Below are positions 25,334-33,361 of a DNA stretch of 64,000 nucleotides, one piece after another. The notes under the pieces were generated by a model. That model was not told where the DNA came from and did no database searches. It saw nothing but the letters and a program-made list of their open reading frames with translations. Position 1 is the first letter of the stretch; the number at the start of each line of letters is the position of its first letter. The position numbers were made by a program, and so were the translations under genes. The stretch spans positions 62,001 to 126,000 of the forward strand of contig FWXP01000001.1 of the NCBI GenBank assembly GCA_900176545.1. The letters run 5' to 3'. The DNA comes from Oscillospiraceae bacterium. GTDB lineage: Bacteria > Bacillota > Clostridia > Saccharofermentanales > Saccharofermentanaceae.

Positions 25334-25367
25334 GAGGACAACCGCCTACCGTTATTGGTAATACCTC
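25334..25367 (-). repeat. Hairpin repeat, right (inverted) copy at the toxin mRNA 5' end
   Basis: On the plus strand the outer arms are GAGG (25334-25337) and CCTC (25364-25367), with inner TACC/GGTA. Read on the minus strand it begins at the predicted toxin transcription start and resembles the hairpin at 25105-25131. Confidence 0.55.
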
Positions 25368-25374
25368 TGGTAAG

Positions 25375-25403
25375 ATAATAATACAAACAAACGTTCTGGT
25401 AAA
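25375..25403 (-). promoter_or_regulatory. Predicted toxin promoter
   Basis: On the minus strand, TTTACC (25403-25398), 17 bp, then TATTAT (25380-25375). Initiation would fall near 25368, leaving a 5' untranslated region of about 100 nt that holds the hairpin and the anti-Shine-Dalgarno. Confidence 0.55.
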
Positions 25404-25542
25404 CGGTATATTCCGATAGATATCAAGAAAATTGTTGATAGAAACCTAAAGAAAATAAGAGCAAAAACAAAGAAAACTGTCGCAACAGGCGTAAGTTTCT
25501 TGTCGTCCATGGAATATAACCCCGAAAGGACGGAAAAAAGAA

Positions 25543-26613
25543 ATGAAGAAACAAAAACTTGCTGCGGCAGCGATGTCGCTCATCCTTCTTATGACAGGCT
25601 GTAAAGTCGTCGATGAGAAGAATTATACGGAAAGGACTACAGGTCAGTCTGAGACGACTGAAGCTACAAGGCTCACGACTGCCGAGAAGGCAGAGGAAGA
25701 ACCTTCAGACGGTTCATACAGATTTGAGTATAAGCAGTTCGTTGTATCCGATATGTTCAGGGATACAATGGGTGAAGACATGTATGTAGCATACAGGAAC
25801 TTCATTACAGCCATCGAGAACGGCGAGACTGAGTTTGAGTGTGCTGATGAGGATACATTCGGCTGGATGATGGGACAGTATGCATATAACTGCAATCCCT
25901 GTGTAGCTGAATATGTTAAGAGTGATTACTATGCAGACGGTGTAGGTCACTTCTCTTACACTATTCCTGAAGATGAGTTCAGAGTAAAGCTTCAGGAATG
26001 GGAGGAGCTTGTTACCGATATCATCAACGGATGCGGCATTCAGGAGGATGACAGCGACCTGGAAAAGGCACTTCTCATCTATCTTTATATCTCTGATAAC
26101 TACGTATATGACTACTATGCCGCTGATAATGCTCAGGTTGATGAACTGTCCGCATACAGATTGTTTACAGGAGGTCAGGGTATCTGTCAGGAGATCGGTA
26201 TCGGTTATGCATATCTTCTTATGCAGGTTGGAGTAGATGCCGCAGGATGTGGCGGATGGAGCGTGTACTCTACAGTTCCTCACGAGTGGACGATCGTTCA
26301 TATCGGTGACCACTACTACAATATCGATGCGACTTTTGCGCTCGGTCAGAATACTCTCGATCTTTTCTTGATGTCAGATGAGGATCGATATGCGCAGGGC
26401 GGCTATACCGCAGACCAGATGACAAGGGTAAATCACTATCCTTATGAGATGGACGACAACTATGTAAGCCCTTACGTCTGTGATGACGATTCCGTGCCTG
26501 AATTTGTATGTACAACATTCGAGGACCTGGATCATGAGAATAACATAATCTACTATTCGACTTGTGAAGGAGGATGTCAGATGCATGAGTTCGACTTCAG
26601 CGACTATGTCTGA
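25543..26613 (+). CDS. Lipoprotein with transglutaminase-like (cysteine protease fold) domain
   Basis: The 356-residue protein has a basic N-terminus, a hydrophobic helix and the lipobox LMTGC (Cys20), so it is anchored outside the cytoplasmic membrane. A Thr/Glu-rich linker follows. The transglutaminase-like core shows the Cys-His-Asp triad: Cys215 in GGQGICQE, His247 in PHEWTIV and Asp262 in NIDATF. The N-terminal subdomain (about 60-170) is not recognised. The best ribosome binding site is GAAAGGACGGAAA, about 10 nt upstream. It is a single-gene unit followed by a perfect terminator. Substrate unknown; cell-wall or peptide processing is the usual guess. Confidence 0.87.
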   Translation: MKKQKLAAAAMSLILLMTGCKVVDEKNYTERTTGQSETTEATRLTTAEKAEEEPSDGSYRFEYKQFVVSDMFRDTMGEDMYVAYRNFITAIENGETEFECADEDTFGWMMGQYAYNCNPCVAEYVKSDYYADGVGHFSYTIPEDEFRVKLQEWEELVTDIINGCGIQEDDSDLEKALLIYLYISDNYVYDYYAADNAQVDELSAYRLFTGGQGICQEIGIGYAYLLMQVGVDAAGCGGWSVYSTVPHEWTIVHIGDHYYNIDATFALGQNTLDLFLMSDEDRYAQGGYTADQMTRVNHYPYEMDDNYVSPYVCDDDSVPEFVCTTFEDLDHENNIIYYSTCEGGCQMHEFDFSDYV

Positions 26614-26619
26614 TGATCC

Positions 26620-26645
26620 AAGGGGGACTTCGGTCCCCCTTTTTT
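26620..26645 (+). terminator. Intrinsic terminator of the transglutaminase lipoprotein gene
   Basis: AAGGGGGAC (26620-26628), tetraloop TTCG, then GTCCCCCTT (26633-26641) and a T-run to 26645. This is a textbook terminator. Confidence 0.92.
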
Positions 26646-26648
26646 ATA

Positions 26649-26677
26649 TTGTTTGAGGGATACATTATGTGTATACT
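26649..26677 (+). promoter_or_regulatory. Promoter of the HAD gene at 26711
   Basis: TTGTTT (26649-26654), 17 bp, TATACT (26672-26677), starting 3 bp after the T-run of the preceding terminator. Confidence 0.65.
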
Positions 26678-26710
26678 CTTTTACTAAAAAGATAAGAGGA
26701 GAAAGATAAC

Positions 26711-27349
26711 ATGTACGATCTTGTATTATTCGATCTTGACGGTACGCTCACTCAGTCTGAGTTCGGTATCTTCAGTTCCGTTCAGTATGCTCTGGAGAAG
26801 TTTGGTATTCATGAGACTGATCCCAAGAACTTAAGAAGATTCATCGGACCGCCTCTGTATGTATCTTTCTCCGAGTTCTACGGACTTACAGGTGACGACG
26901 GCGAACTCGCAGTCAAGTATTACCGTGAAGTCTACGAGAAGGACGGCTATAAGGAAGCACCCGTATACGACGGCATCAAGGATACCCTAAAAGCATTAAA
27001 GGCTAAGGGCAAGAGGCTCATGGTAGTTACATCCAAGCCTCAGGAGATGGCAGACAGGGTAGTAGAGAACGTAGGTGTAGCAGAGTTCTTCGATGCTGTC
27101 GTTGGCCCCGGCCGCGAAATGCTCTCTCCCAGCAAGACAGACCTAATCAATAAAGCACTTAAGCTCGCAGGCTCTGACGGTAAGGATGCAGTCATGGTAG
27201 GAGATCGCAAGTTCGACATAGAAGGTGCTAACGGAGCAGGAATAGATTCCGTGGGTGTCCTTTACGGATACGGTTCCAGGGAAGAACTGGAGACGGCAGG
27301 ATCTACATATATCGTAGATACTCCTGCGCAGATCTTGGATGTTGTCTGA
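26711..27349 (+). CDS. HAD hydrolase, phosphoglycolate phosphatase-like
   Basis: This cytoplasmic HAD-family phosphatase has 212 residues. Motif I is VLFDLDGTLTQSE, motif II VVTSKP, motif III Lys in SPSKTDLI, and motif IV VGDRKFDIEGA. The early FIGPPLYVSF segment is typical of the Gph/PpaX group (phosphoglycolate or pyrophosphate phosphatases). AGAGGAG lies about 10 nt before the ATG. It has its own promoter. True substrate not deducible. Confidence 0.88.
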   Translation: MYDLVLFDLDGTLTQSEFGIFSSVQYALEKFGIHETDPKNLRRFIGPPLYVSFSEFYGLTGDDGELAVKYYREVYEKDGYKEAPVYDGIKDTLKALKAKGKRLMVVTSKPQEMADRVVENVGVAEFFDAVVGPGREMLSPSKTDLINKALKLAGSDGKDAVMVGDRKFDIEGANGAGIDSVGVLYGYGSREELETAGSTYIVDTPAQILDVV

Positions 27350-27421
27350 GAGAACAAATACCGTTTGATTCCCTTATTCTGTTATAATCTTCTTGTACTT
27401 TAGAGACGGGGAGATGTGTCC

Positions 27422-27868
27422 ATGCTGGTCAATGTTAATCAGAAGAGTATCGGTAAGAATAAAGGTATAAGGACGATCCCCCTGGAGTATAAGAAAGTTC
27501 CCGGGAATATCTATGAGCTCCTAGAAGAGACAGTGAAGATAATGGTCGACTGCTTTACTGACGGTATGAAGCGTAAAGCTTCTCCTTTGAGTGAGCAGCA
27601 GATAAATGATCTTGCTCAGATCGGTAAGGTGTCATTCGGGATCATATATAACGATAAAAAACCTGATGTTAACAAGGCTGTCGAAGTGGCTGTTATGGCC
27701 TATCGCGACGGCCTTGTCCGTATCTTTATAAATGATGAGCCTGTAGAAGCGATATCTGATATAGATACACCGACTGAAGATGAACTCAGGAACACCGTAA
27801 TAGAACTTAACGAAGGAGATACCATAACCTTTGTGCGACTTACCATGCTCGCAGGAAGAATGTGGTGA
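27422..27868 (+). CDS. Small protein of unknown function upstream of the DUF4132 gene
   Basis: This soluble 148-residue protein has no recognised domain. Its central part (PLSEQQINDLAQIGKVSFGIIYN) and DGLVRIFINDEPVEA suggest an alpha/beta fold, and it ends in FVRLTMLAGRMW. I choose the ATG at 27422 because GGGGAG ends 8 nt before it; a GTG at 27416 would be too close. An extended -10 box (TGTTATAAT, ending 27388) provides a promoter. Only 10 nt separate it from the 1717-residue DUF4132 protein, whose start has no clear ribosome binding site, so the two are probably translated in a coupled manner and work together. Confidence 0.7.
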   Translation: MLVNVNQKSIGKNKGIRTIPLEYKKVPGNIYELLEETVKIMVDCFTDGMKRKASPLSEQQINDLAQIGKVSFGIIYNDKKPDVNKAVEVAVMAYRDGLVRIFINDEPVEAISDIDTPTEDELRNTVIELNEGDTITFVRLTMLAGRMW

Positions 27869-27878
27869 CAATTGAATA

Positions 27879-30800
27879 ATGAATGCCGAAATATTGAAGA
27901 TCAGCCGCAGATATGAAGAAGAACTTCAGGCTAAGAAAAGAGAAAGACTCAATGCTGCTTCCGCAGGATTCAAGGCTTTCTGGACTGAGGCGGTGGCACG
28001 TAATCATCTAAAGCCTGCAACGATGATCTGGGACAGATATCTGGAAGATCTTAAGGATAAGAAACCTTCTCTTATTTTCTCGGAATATGAGAAGGATATA
28101 GCAAGGCTTATCGGCGCTGATAATCTTAAGGCGTTTTATTATGTGATCGACGAAGTCACTAACTATCAATATGACTGGTCTTCATTCAGGAGAAGTTACA
28201 GAAGCAGTGATCGATGTAAATACATTCATATGATCGAACGTATCATTACGGAGTTTATCGTATTTGATCTTATGGATGTAGATCTCTGCGATTTCCTTAC
28301 CGGTAACTTAAGCGATGATCTTAAGGCATATAGGATGCATTATTCTTATCGTTCGTTTGTCGAATACATAATAGCGGCGCGACTGGGTATCGGTGATAAG
28401 AGACTCGAAGAAACGCTCACCGATATAGTGTTGAACGGTAACGGTGATGTGAATAGTGAGATCATCAGCGGTATCTTCATGAGCAGGAATGAAGAGATGT
28501 TCAAGCTTATGGAAAGACTTTTATTAGCGGCACGTCTTCAGGAAGGTCTCAGGCAGGCTGTCTGTGAGCGTATAGACTGCGGAACCATCGAAGCTTTTCT
28601 TTATATGTATAAAGTTATCCTGGATAACGATCTAATGCGTTTTTCTTCCGTACAGCGTGCAATAGAGGTATTTACAGGACTTGTTGAAGATGAGCAGAAG
28701 GGCGGAGACAGAATTACCAAGAAGCAGGCTCCGCTTATCTACAAGTATCTGACAGATGATAAGGCTCGCGAAGAAGCACTTTACAGCAACGACCATATGG
28801 AAGTCTATCTTGCTTTGTGGGCTGTCGGTAATACAGATGTAGAGGATGCCTGCAACCAAGCTATGGAAGTCGCGTTAGGCGGCAACAGGGAATCAAGACC
28901 GGCGGCACTTTATTTCCTTTCTTCAACCTGCACTGAAACCGGTAAGTTCCTTGATGTGCTCGAGCATTTCGAAGAAGATCTCGAAGCTCATGCGATCATA
29001 TTCGGCGGCTTCCTTAATCTCAATATGACAAGGTTATATATGAGTGATGCATTCAGGCAGGCAGACGGATATAAAAGAGGCGACTATAAAAGGGTATATG
29101 CGGATCCCAAATGGATATTCAAGGACAGAAAAGAAGCTGCCGGGGCATACAGGCTCCTGGACAGGATACGAGTTCATCTTAAAAAGACTAAGATCGATTA
29201 TTCCGGAATAGTCTTCCCGTGGCATAAGGTAACTCTTACTAAGGTGGATTATGCTACGCGTATGGCATACTGCGCATCTGTTTCGGGTGAAGCGGAGCTT
29301 ACGCTTGCCGCAGCAAGAGAATTGCCTTCTGTAGAAAAATGGCAAAGGGCCGATGCTCTTGAGCTTCTGCTAAGTGAACCTGTAAACAGAGAAGAATATG
29401 AGATCCTTACGGCAGCTGTCGGTGACGGTGAGAGCGATACCAGAAGCCGTGCTTTTAAGCTGATGTCTCATGAGATCAACAGGGATACATCAAGTCTTGA
29501 TGATCCTGAGATACAGGCTCCGGCAGGAAAGCTTCCCGCTCTTTGTTATATGATCCTTGAAGATCTTCTTAAGTCCAAGAAGTCTGATATACGCCAGAAT
29601 GCACTTTCTTTGCTGCAGACATTGGACGATAAGGATAAGCCCGAAGTGATCGAGAGACTTCTTAAAGACAAGACTGAGGAGAAACGTACTGCAGGTCTTG
29701 ATATGATCATCGAACTGGAAAAATCTTCTTCTCCGGTATATGGCAAGGCTGCAGGGCTCGTATCCCTGATCTCGACGCCGACTGATAAGGAGAAGATACT
29801 TCTGGATCAGATCAGCACGACTTCAGATAGCAGTGCTGAAGTTGATCTTTCTTCCATATTTGATCCTGAGGCTGATTATGAACCTGTATTTGATAAGACT
29901 CATATCGATATGTGTACCGACCTTTGGAATAAGGTGTTTCCGAATAAGAAACTCGGCAAGAAGCTATTAAGTCGTAAGACTAAAGTAGATGATCTTAAGA
30001 TCCTGAAGGCTCTTGATGACCTTATAGAGAAGAACAAGGATCTGGAGTATGAATACTTCGGCTCGAAGAGACTTCTTGGTAACGGATTGGGTCGTCAGAG
30101 CTTATACTCTGAGATCCCTTTTACTGATCTTTGGGATGAATTTTATAATGAGCATATCAATAGCAAAGAACAGATCTTAAGGCTTTATCTGCTTCCGGGG
30201 ATCATCAGTTCGCATGGGGGCAGTCACGGAACTTATGTGAACGGATATAAGGAATTCTGTGACAGGTATGTGGAACTCTTACTTGGTCCGGAGTATAAGA
30301 GCCTTGATACAGCTAAGTTTAAGTATTTCGGGCTCTTACCGGCGATAATCGGTTATTACTACCGTAAGCATGATGTTCGTGAGCTGTCAGCCGATATAGC
30401 CTGCGCTATGTCTTATTATATCGTGAGGTCGGATGATCCCATGATGTTCAGATACAGCAAAAAGGATATGAAAAACCCCAGATCTGATATTTCCGACTTC
30501 GAGATCTTTGAACGAACACCGTTCCTGAATTTCGCCCTCCATTCTGTTATCTCATCTATGAGGACCGGCAGGGATTCTTTCCCGAATAGGGCTGCATTTG
30601 ACCGGAAGTTCGACGGTGATATCTGGAAAAACTCCGGATATTCCTACGGGAACAATAAGATCAAGCTCGTCATTCCTTCGGACTATATATCTGCATGTGC
30701 AAGAGGTATTATTTCCAGGGATTATATGTATAAGATGCTGTTCGCTGATGTTGATAAGGCCCTTGAGCATCTTTCTTCTGTGATCATATCCATCCGTGAG

Positions 30801-33032
30801 GAAGGGGACTCCAAGCGTACCAGAGGGTATCATGTGTACAGCGCTTCAGTAAACAGGCAGATGGCAGAATTGCTCGGCCGTTTTGATGTTGATTCTAAGG
30901 TTGAGAGTTCCTCGTTTGACGATGTTGACCGGAAGATCATCGCACTGACCGAAGAATGTTATGAGACTATGGTCTCCTATTGTGTTGATAAGGAGCTTAA
31001 AAGAGGTGATACCCCTACCAAATACTCAGCAGCCCTCTTTCATGTTAATAGGATCTACGGAATTGATTTTCTCGTAGGTATCCTGAAAGCTTTTGGAAAG
31101 GATACATTCAACAGATCCAAGTATTACTATTCAAGCAATAATGATTCTAAGAAGGATATACTGTCGCATCTTCTGGGAGTATGTGTTCCTGATGTAAGAG
31201 AAGGCGATACACATACCCAGGCAATGAAGCTCAAAGAGTTGATCCGAGGGACTTCTATAGATGATAAGCGCCTTATAGAGACAGCTCTTTATGCTCCCGA
31301 ATGGCTGGATATCATAGGCGAATATCTTGGATATGACGGATTTAAGTCCGGATGCTATTACTTTATGGCTCATATGAACGAGAGCTTCGATGATAAGCGC
31401 AAGGCTGCCATAGCAAAGTATTCGCCGATCTCTCAGGAAGAGTTTAATAACGGTGCTTTCGATAAGCTGTGGTTCGATGAAGTATATGAGGTGCTTGGAA
31501 GTAAGAAGTTCGAGGCTATCTACGATGCCGCGAAGTATATCTCAGACGGTTCTAAGCATACTCGTGCCAGAAAGTATGCAGATGCTGCTACAGGTAAGCT
31601 GGACCCTAAGAAGACGCTGGAGGAGATCAAGGCAAAGCGTAATAAGGACCTTCTTATGGCTTACGCGATAATGAAGGGTACCGATAAGCAGATCCTTGAA
31701 CGTTATTGTTACATAAGGCAGTTCATAAAGGAGAGTAAGCAGTTTGGTGCCCAGAGACGTACCAGCGAGAAACTTGCAGGTGAGACTGCCATAAAGAATA
31801 TGGCTACCGCACAGGGATATCAGGATGAGACAAGATTTATCCTTAAGATGGAGAATGCTATCGCTTCTGAACTTGCAGCCTTCTGGACCCCACAGAAGAT
31901 CGGGGATGTAGAGGCTTGCCTTACAGTGGATTCCGGCAAGGTCGATATAAAGATAGTAAAGGGCGGTAAGGAACTGAAGTCTGTTCCTGCCAAGCTCAAG
32001 AAAGATGAGCAGATAGCAGACCTTCAGGAAGCCAAGAAGACATTTACCGAACAGTACAGAAGAACAAGGATAATGCTGGAAGAAGCTATGGAGAGCAAGA
32101 TCTCATTCTCGCCTTCCGAGATAGAGGGAATGAGGAATAATCCCGTTCTTACTAATATGGTAGATTCTCTGGTGTTTGAGTGTGACGGCAGTTTTGGTCT
32201 GTGGAAAGACCTCAGCTGCAAGAAGGATTCTGACGTATATGTGGCACATTCATATTCCATGTTCAAGGCTGGTGTCTGGAGGGATATGCAGGCTCTTATC
32301 TTTGATCGTGAGATAGTTCAGCCCTTTAAGCAGGTATTCCGAGAGCTCTATGTTAAGACTGCTGAAGAGACCAACGCCCTGCATTCTATGAGATATGCAG
32401 GTAATCAGATACAGCCTCAGAGGACGGTGGGTGTTCTCAAGAACAGAAGATGGGTAGCTGATGTAGAGGAAGGACTTCAGAAGATCTACTATAAGGAGAA
32501 TATCATCGCTACGATCTTTGCGCTGGCGGACTGGTTCTCGCCATCCGATGTGGAAGCACCCACCCTGGAATATGTGGCATTCATCGATCGTAAGACATTT
32601 AAGCCAATGAAGATTTCTGAGGTGCCGGATATCATCTTCTCAGAGGTCATGCGAGATGTTGATCTGGCCGTAAGCGTTGCTCACGTAGGCGGAGTGGATC
32701 CTGAGATGTCTCATTCTACGGTGGAGATGAGAAGAGCCATCGCCGAATTCTCGTGTAAGCTCTTTAAGCTCGATAATGTATCGTTTACGGATTCTCACGC
32801 ACTCATTAAGGGAACGCGAGCTGAATATTCCGTTCATCTTGGAAGCGGAGTCATCCATCAGCGGGGCGGTGTCATGCTGAATGTTCTGCCTGTTCATTCT
32901 CAGAAGAGAGGAAGGATATTCCTGCCTTTTGTGGATGATGATCCCAAGACAGCGGAGGTCATAACGAAGATCGTCATGTTCGCTGAGGACAAGAAGATCA
33001 AGGATCCTTATATCCTGGAACAGCTGTTATAA
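27879..33032 (+). CDS. Giant DUF4132 (MolR/YehI-type) protein with helical-repeat N-terminus
   Basis: The protein has 1717 residues and no signal peptide or membrane helix. The N-terminal two thirds are rich in helix pairs resembling HEAT-like repeats, for example LAEARELPSVEKWQRADALELLL-type and NALSLLQTLDDKDKPEVIERLLKDK-type segments. The C-terminal 250-300 residues match DUF4132: VFRELYVKTAEET, VEEGLQKIYYKENIIATIFALADWFSP, and AIAEFSCKLF followed by GTRAEYSVHLGSGVIHQ. Its E. coli relative YehI/MolR has no established biochemistry. Relatives elsewhere sit with AAA ATPase and VWA genes; here only the small 27422 gene is in the operon. Function unknown. Confidence 0.82.
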   Translation: MNAEILKISRRYEEELQAKKRERLNAASAGFKAFWTEAVARNHLKPATMIWDRYLEDLKDKKPSLIFSEYEKDIARLIGADNLKAFYYVIDEVTNYQYDWSSFRRSYRSSDRCKYIHMIERIITEFIVFDLMDVDLCDFLTGNLSDDLKAYRMHYSYRSFVEYIIAARLGIGDKRLEETLTDIVLNGNGDVNSEIISGIFMSRNEEMFKLMERLLLAARLQEGLRQAVCERIDCGTIEAFLYMYKVILDNDLMRFSSVQRAIEVFTGLVEDEQKGGDRITKKQAPLIYKYLTDDKAREEALYSNDHMEVYLALWAVGNTDVEDACNQAMEVALGGNRESRPAALYFLSSTCTETGKFLDVLEHFEEDLEAHAIIFGGFLNLNMTRLYMSDAFRQADGYKRGDYKRVYADPKWIFKDRKEAAGAYRLLDRIRVHLKKTKIDYSGIVFPWHKVTLTKVDYATRMAYCASVSGEAELTLAAARELPSVEKWQRADALELLLSEPVNREEYEILTAAVGDGESDTRSRAFKLMSHEINRDTSSLDDPEIQAPAGKLPALCYMILEDLLKSKKSDIRQNALSLLQTLDDKDKPEVIERLLKDKTEEKRTAGLDMIIELEKSSSPVYGKAAGLVSLISTPTDKEKILLDQISTTSDSSAEVDLSSIFDPEADYEPVFDKTHIDMCTDLWNKVFPNKKLGKKLLSRKTKVDDLKILKALDDLIEKNKDLEYEYFGSKRLLGNGLGRQSLYSEIPFTDLWDEFYNEHINSKEQILRLYLLPGIISSHGGSHGTYVNGYKEFCDRYVELLLGPEYKSLDTAKFKYFGLLPAIIGYYYRKHDVRELSADIACAMSYYIVRSDDPMMFRYSKKDMKNPRSDISDFEIFERTPFLNFALHSVISSMRTGRDSFPNRAAFDRKFDGDIWKNSGYSYGNNKIKLVIPSDYISACARGIISRDYMYKMLFADVDKALEHLSSVIISIREEGDSKRTRGYHVYSASVNRQMAELLGRFDVDSKVESSSFDDVDRKIIALTEECYETMVSYCVDKELKRGDTPTKYSAALFHVNRIYGIDFLVGILKAFGKDTFNRSKYYYSSNNDSKKDILSHLLGVCVPDVREGDTHTQAMKLKELIRGTSIDDKRLIETALYAPEWLDIIGEYLGYDGFKSGCYYFMAHMNESFDDKRKAAIAKYSPISQEEFNNGAFDKLWFDEVYEVLGSKKFEAIYDAAKYISDGSKHTRARKYADAATGKLDPKKTLEEIKAKRNKDLLMAYAIMKGTDKQILERYCYIRQFIKESKQFGAQRRTSEKLAGETAIKNMATAQGYQDETRFILKMENAIASELAAFWTPQKIGDVEACLTVDSGKVDIKIVKGGKELKSVPAKLKKDEQIADLQEAKKTFTEQYRRTRIMLEEAMESKISFSPSEIEGMRNNPVLTNMVDSLVFECDGSFGLWKDLSCKKDSDVYVAHSYSMFKAGVWRDMQALIFDREIVQPFKQVFRELYVKTAEETNALHSMRYAGNQIQPQRTVGVLKNRRWVADVEEGLQKIYYKENIIATIFALADWFSPSDVEAPTLEYVAFIDRKTFKPMKISEVPDIIFSEVMRDVDLAVSVAHVGGVDPEMSHSTVEMRRAIAEFSCKLFKLDNVSFTDSHALIKGTRAEYSVHLGSGVIHQRGGVMLNVLPVHSQKRGRIFLPFVDDDPKTAEVITKIVMFAEDKKIKDPYILEQLL

Positions 33033-33075
33033 CGAGTGTGACATTCTTTTCCGAGGCAGAGATCTTGATTTGAGG

Positions 33076-33103
33076 TTGAAATTCTTACGCTACATGCTAT
33101 AAT
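33076..33103 (+). promoter_or_regulatory. Promoter of the spermidine operon leader
   Basis: TTGAAA (33076-33081), 16 bp, then TATAAT (33098-33103) with an extended -10 (TGC before TATAAT). This is strong and places initiation near 33110, about 250 nt before speA. Confidence 0.85.
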
Positions 33104-33109
33104 TTCAAA

Positions 33110-33343
33110 GTATTTAATTATAGACCGAACAGGGGATAGTACTTCTTCTGTTTAACGCTCGTCGGACGGGGCAGGTCGGTGCCGCACGTGGTGGAAGAGC
33201 ACCACGATTATTAAACTGGGTTAGGAGCCCAATTTTGTAAGATGGTTACTTATAACCAATGCTGATGCGCTGCCTCTTGGAGAGCCGGTCAATGCTTATA
33301 CCGAATCTAAGGCAGTTCATCTATTGAAGATGAGCTGCTTTTT
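33110..33343 (+). ncRNA. Structured leader RNA with terminator before speA; candidate riboswitch of unassigned class
   Basis: From the promoter to the speA ribosome binding site there are no genes but many helices. Outer GACCG (33123-33127) pairs with CGGTC (33286-33290). GAACAG (33127-33132) can pair with CTGTTT (33148-33153). GGGGCAG (33168-33174) pairs with CTGCCTC (33270-33276) and encloses three perfect or near-perfect hairpins: CGTGGTG/CACCACG (33187-33206), GGG/CCC around TTAGGA, and TGGTTA/TAACCA (33243-33258). The segment CTGCCT (33270-33275) can instead pair with AGGCAG (33310-33315), which is the 5' arm of the terminator. This mutually exclusive pairing is the mark of a transcriptional riboswitch or attenuator. 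The motif fits no class I know. Confidence 0.7.
33309..33343 (+). terminator. Leader terminator immediately before speA
   Basis: AAGGCAGTTCATCT (33309-33322) pairs with AGATGAGCTGCTTT (33328-33341; two G-U pairs), followed by T to 33343. The speA ribosome binding site GGAGAG starts 9 nt later, so this terminator must be overcome for the operon to be expressed. Confidence 0.85.
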
Positions 33344-33361
33344 GTAGTATTGGAGAGTTTG

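Noticed and set aside
25404-25542. Riboswitch upstream of the transglutaminase lipoprotein
   Set aside because: Only a weak AAGAAA...TTTCTT pairing is seen; no conserved motif or terminator lies before the start codon.
33110-33343. Lysine riboswitch (L box) before a basic amino-acid decarboxylase
   Set aside because: Only the 3' end (TTGGAGAGC) resembles the L box. The conserved GAGGTGC, AGTA and GCCGAAG elements are missing.
33110-33343. 6S RNA, SRP RNA or tmRNA
   Set aside because: The fold is multi-helix rather than the long rod of 6S. It lacks the GGAAGCAGC of SRP RNA and any tRNA-like ends. The terminator lies directly before speA, which fits a leader.
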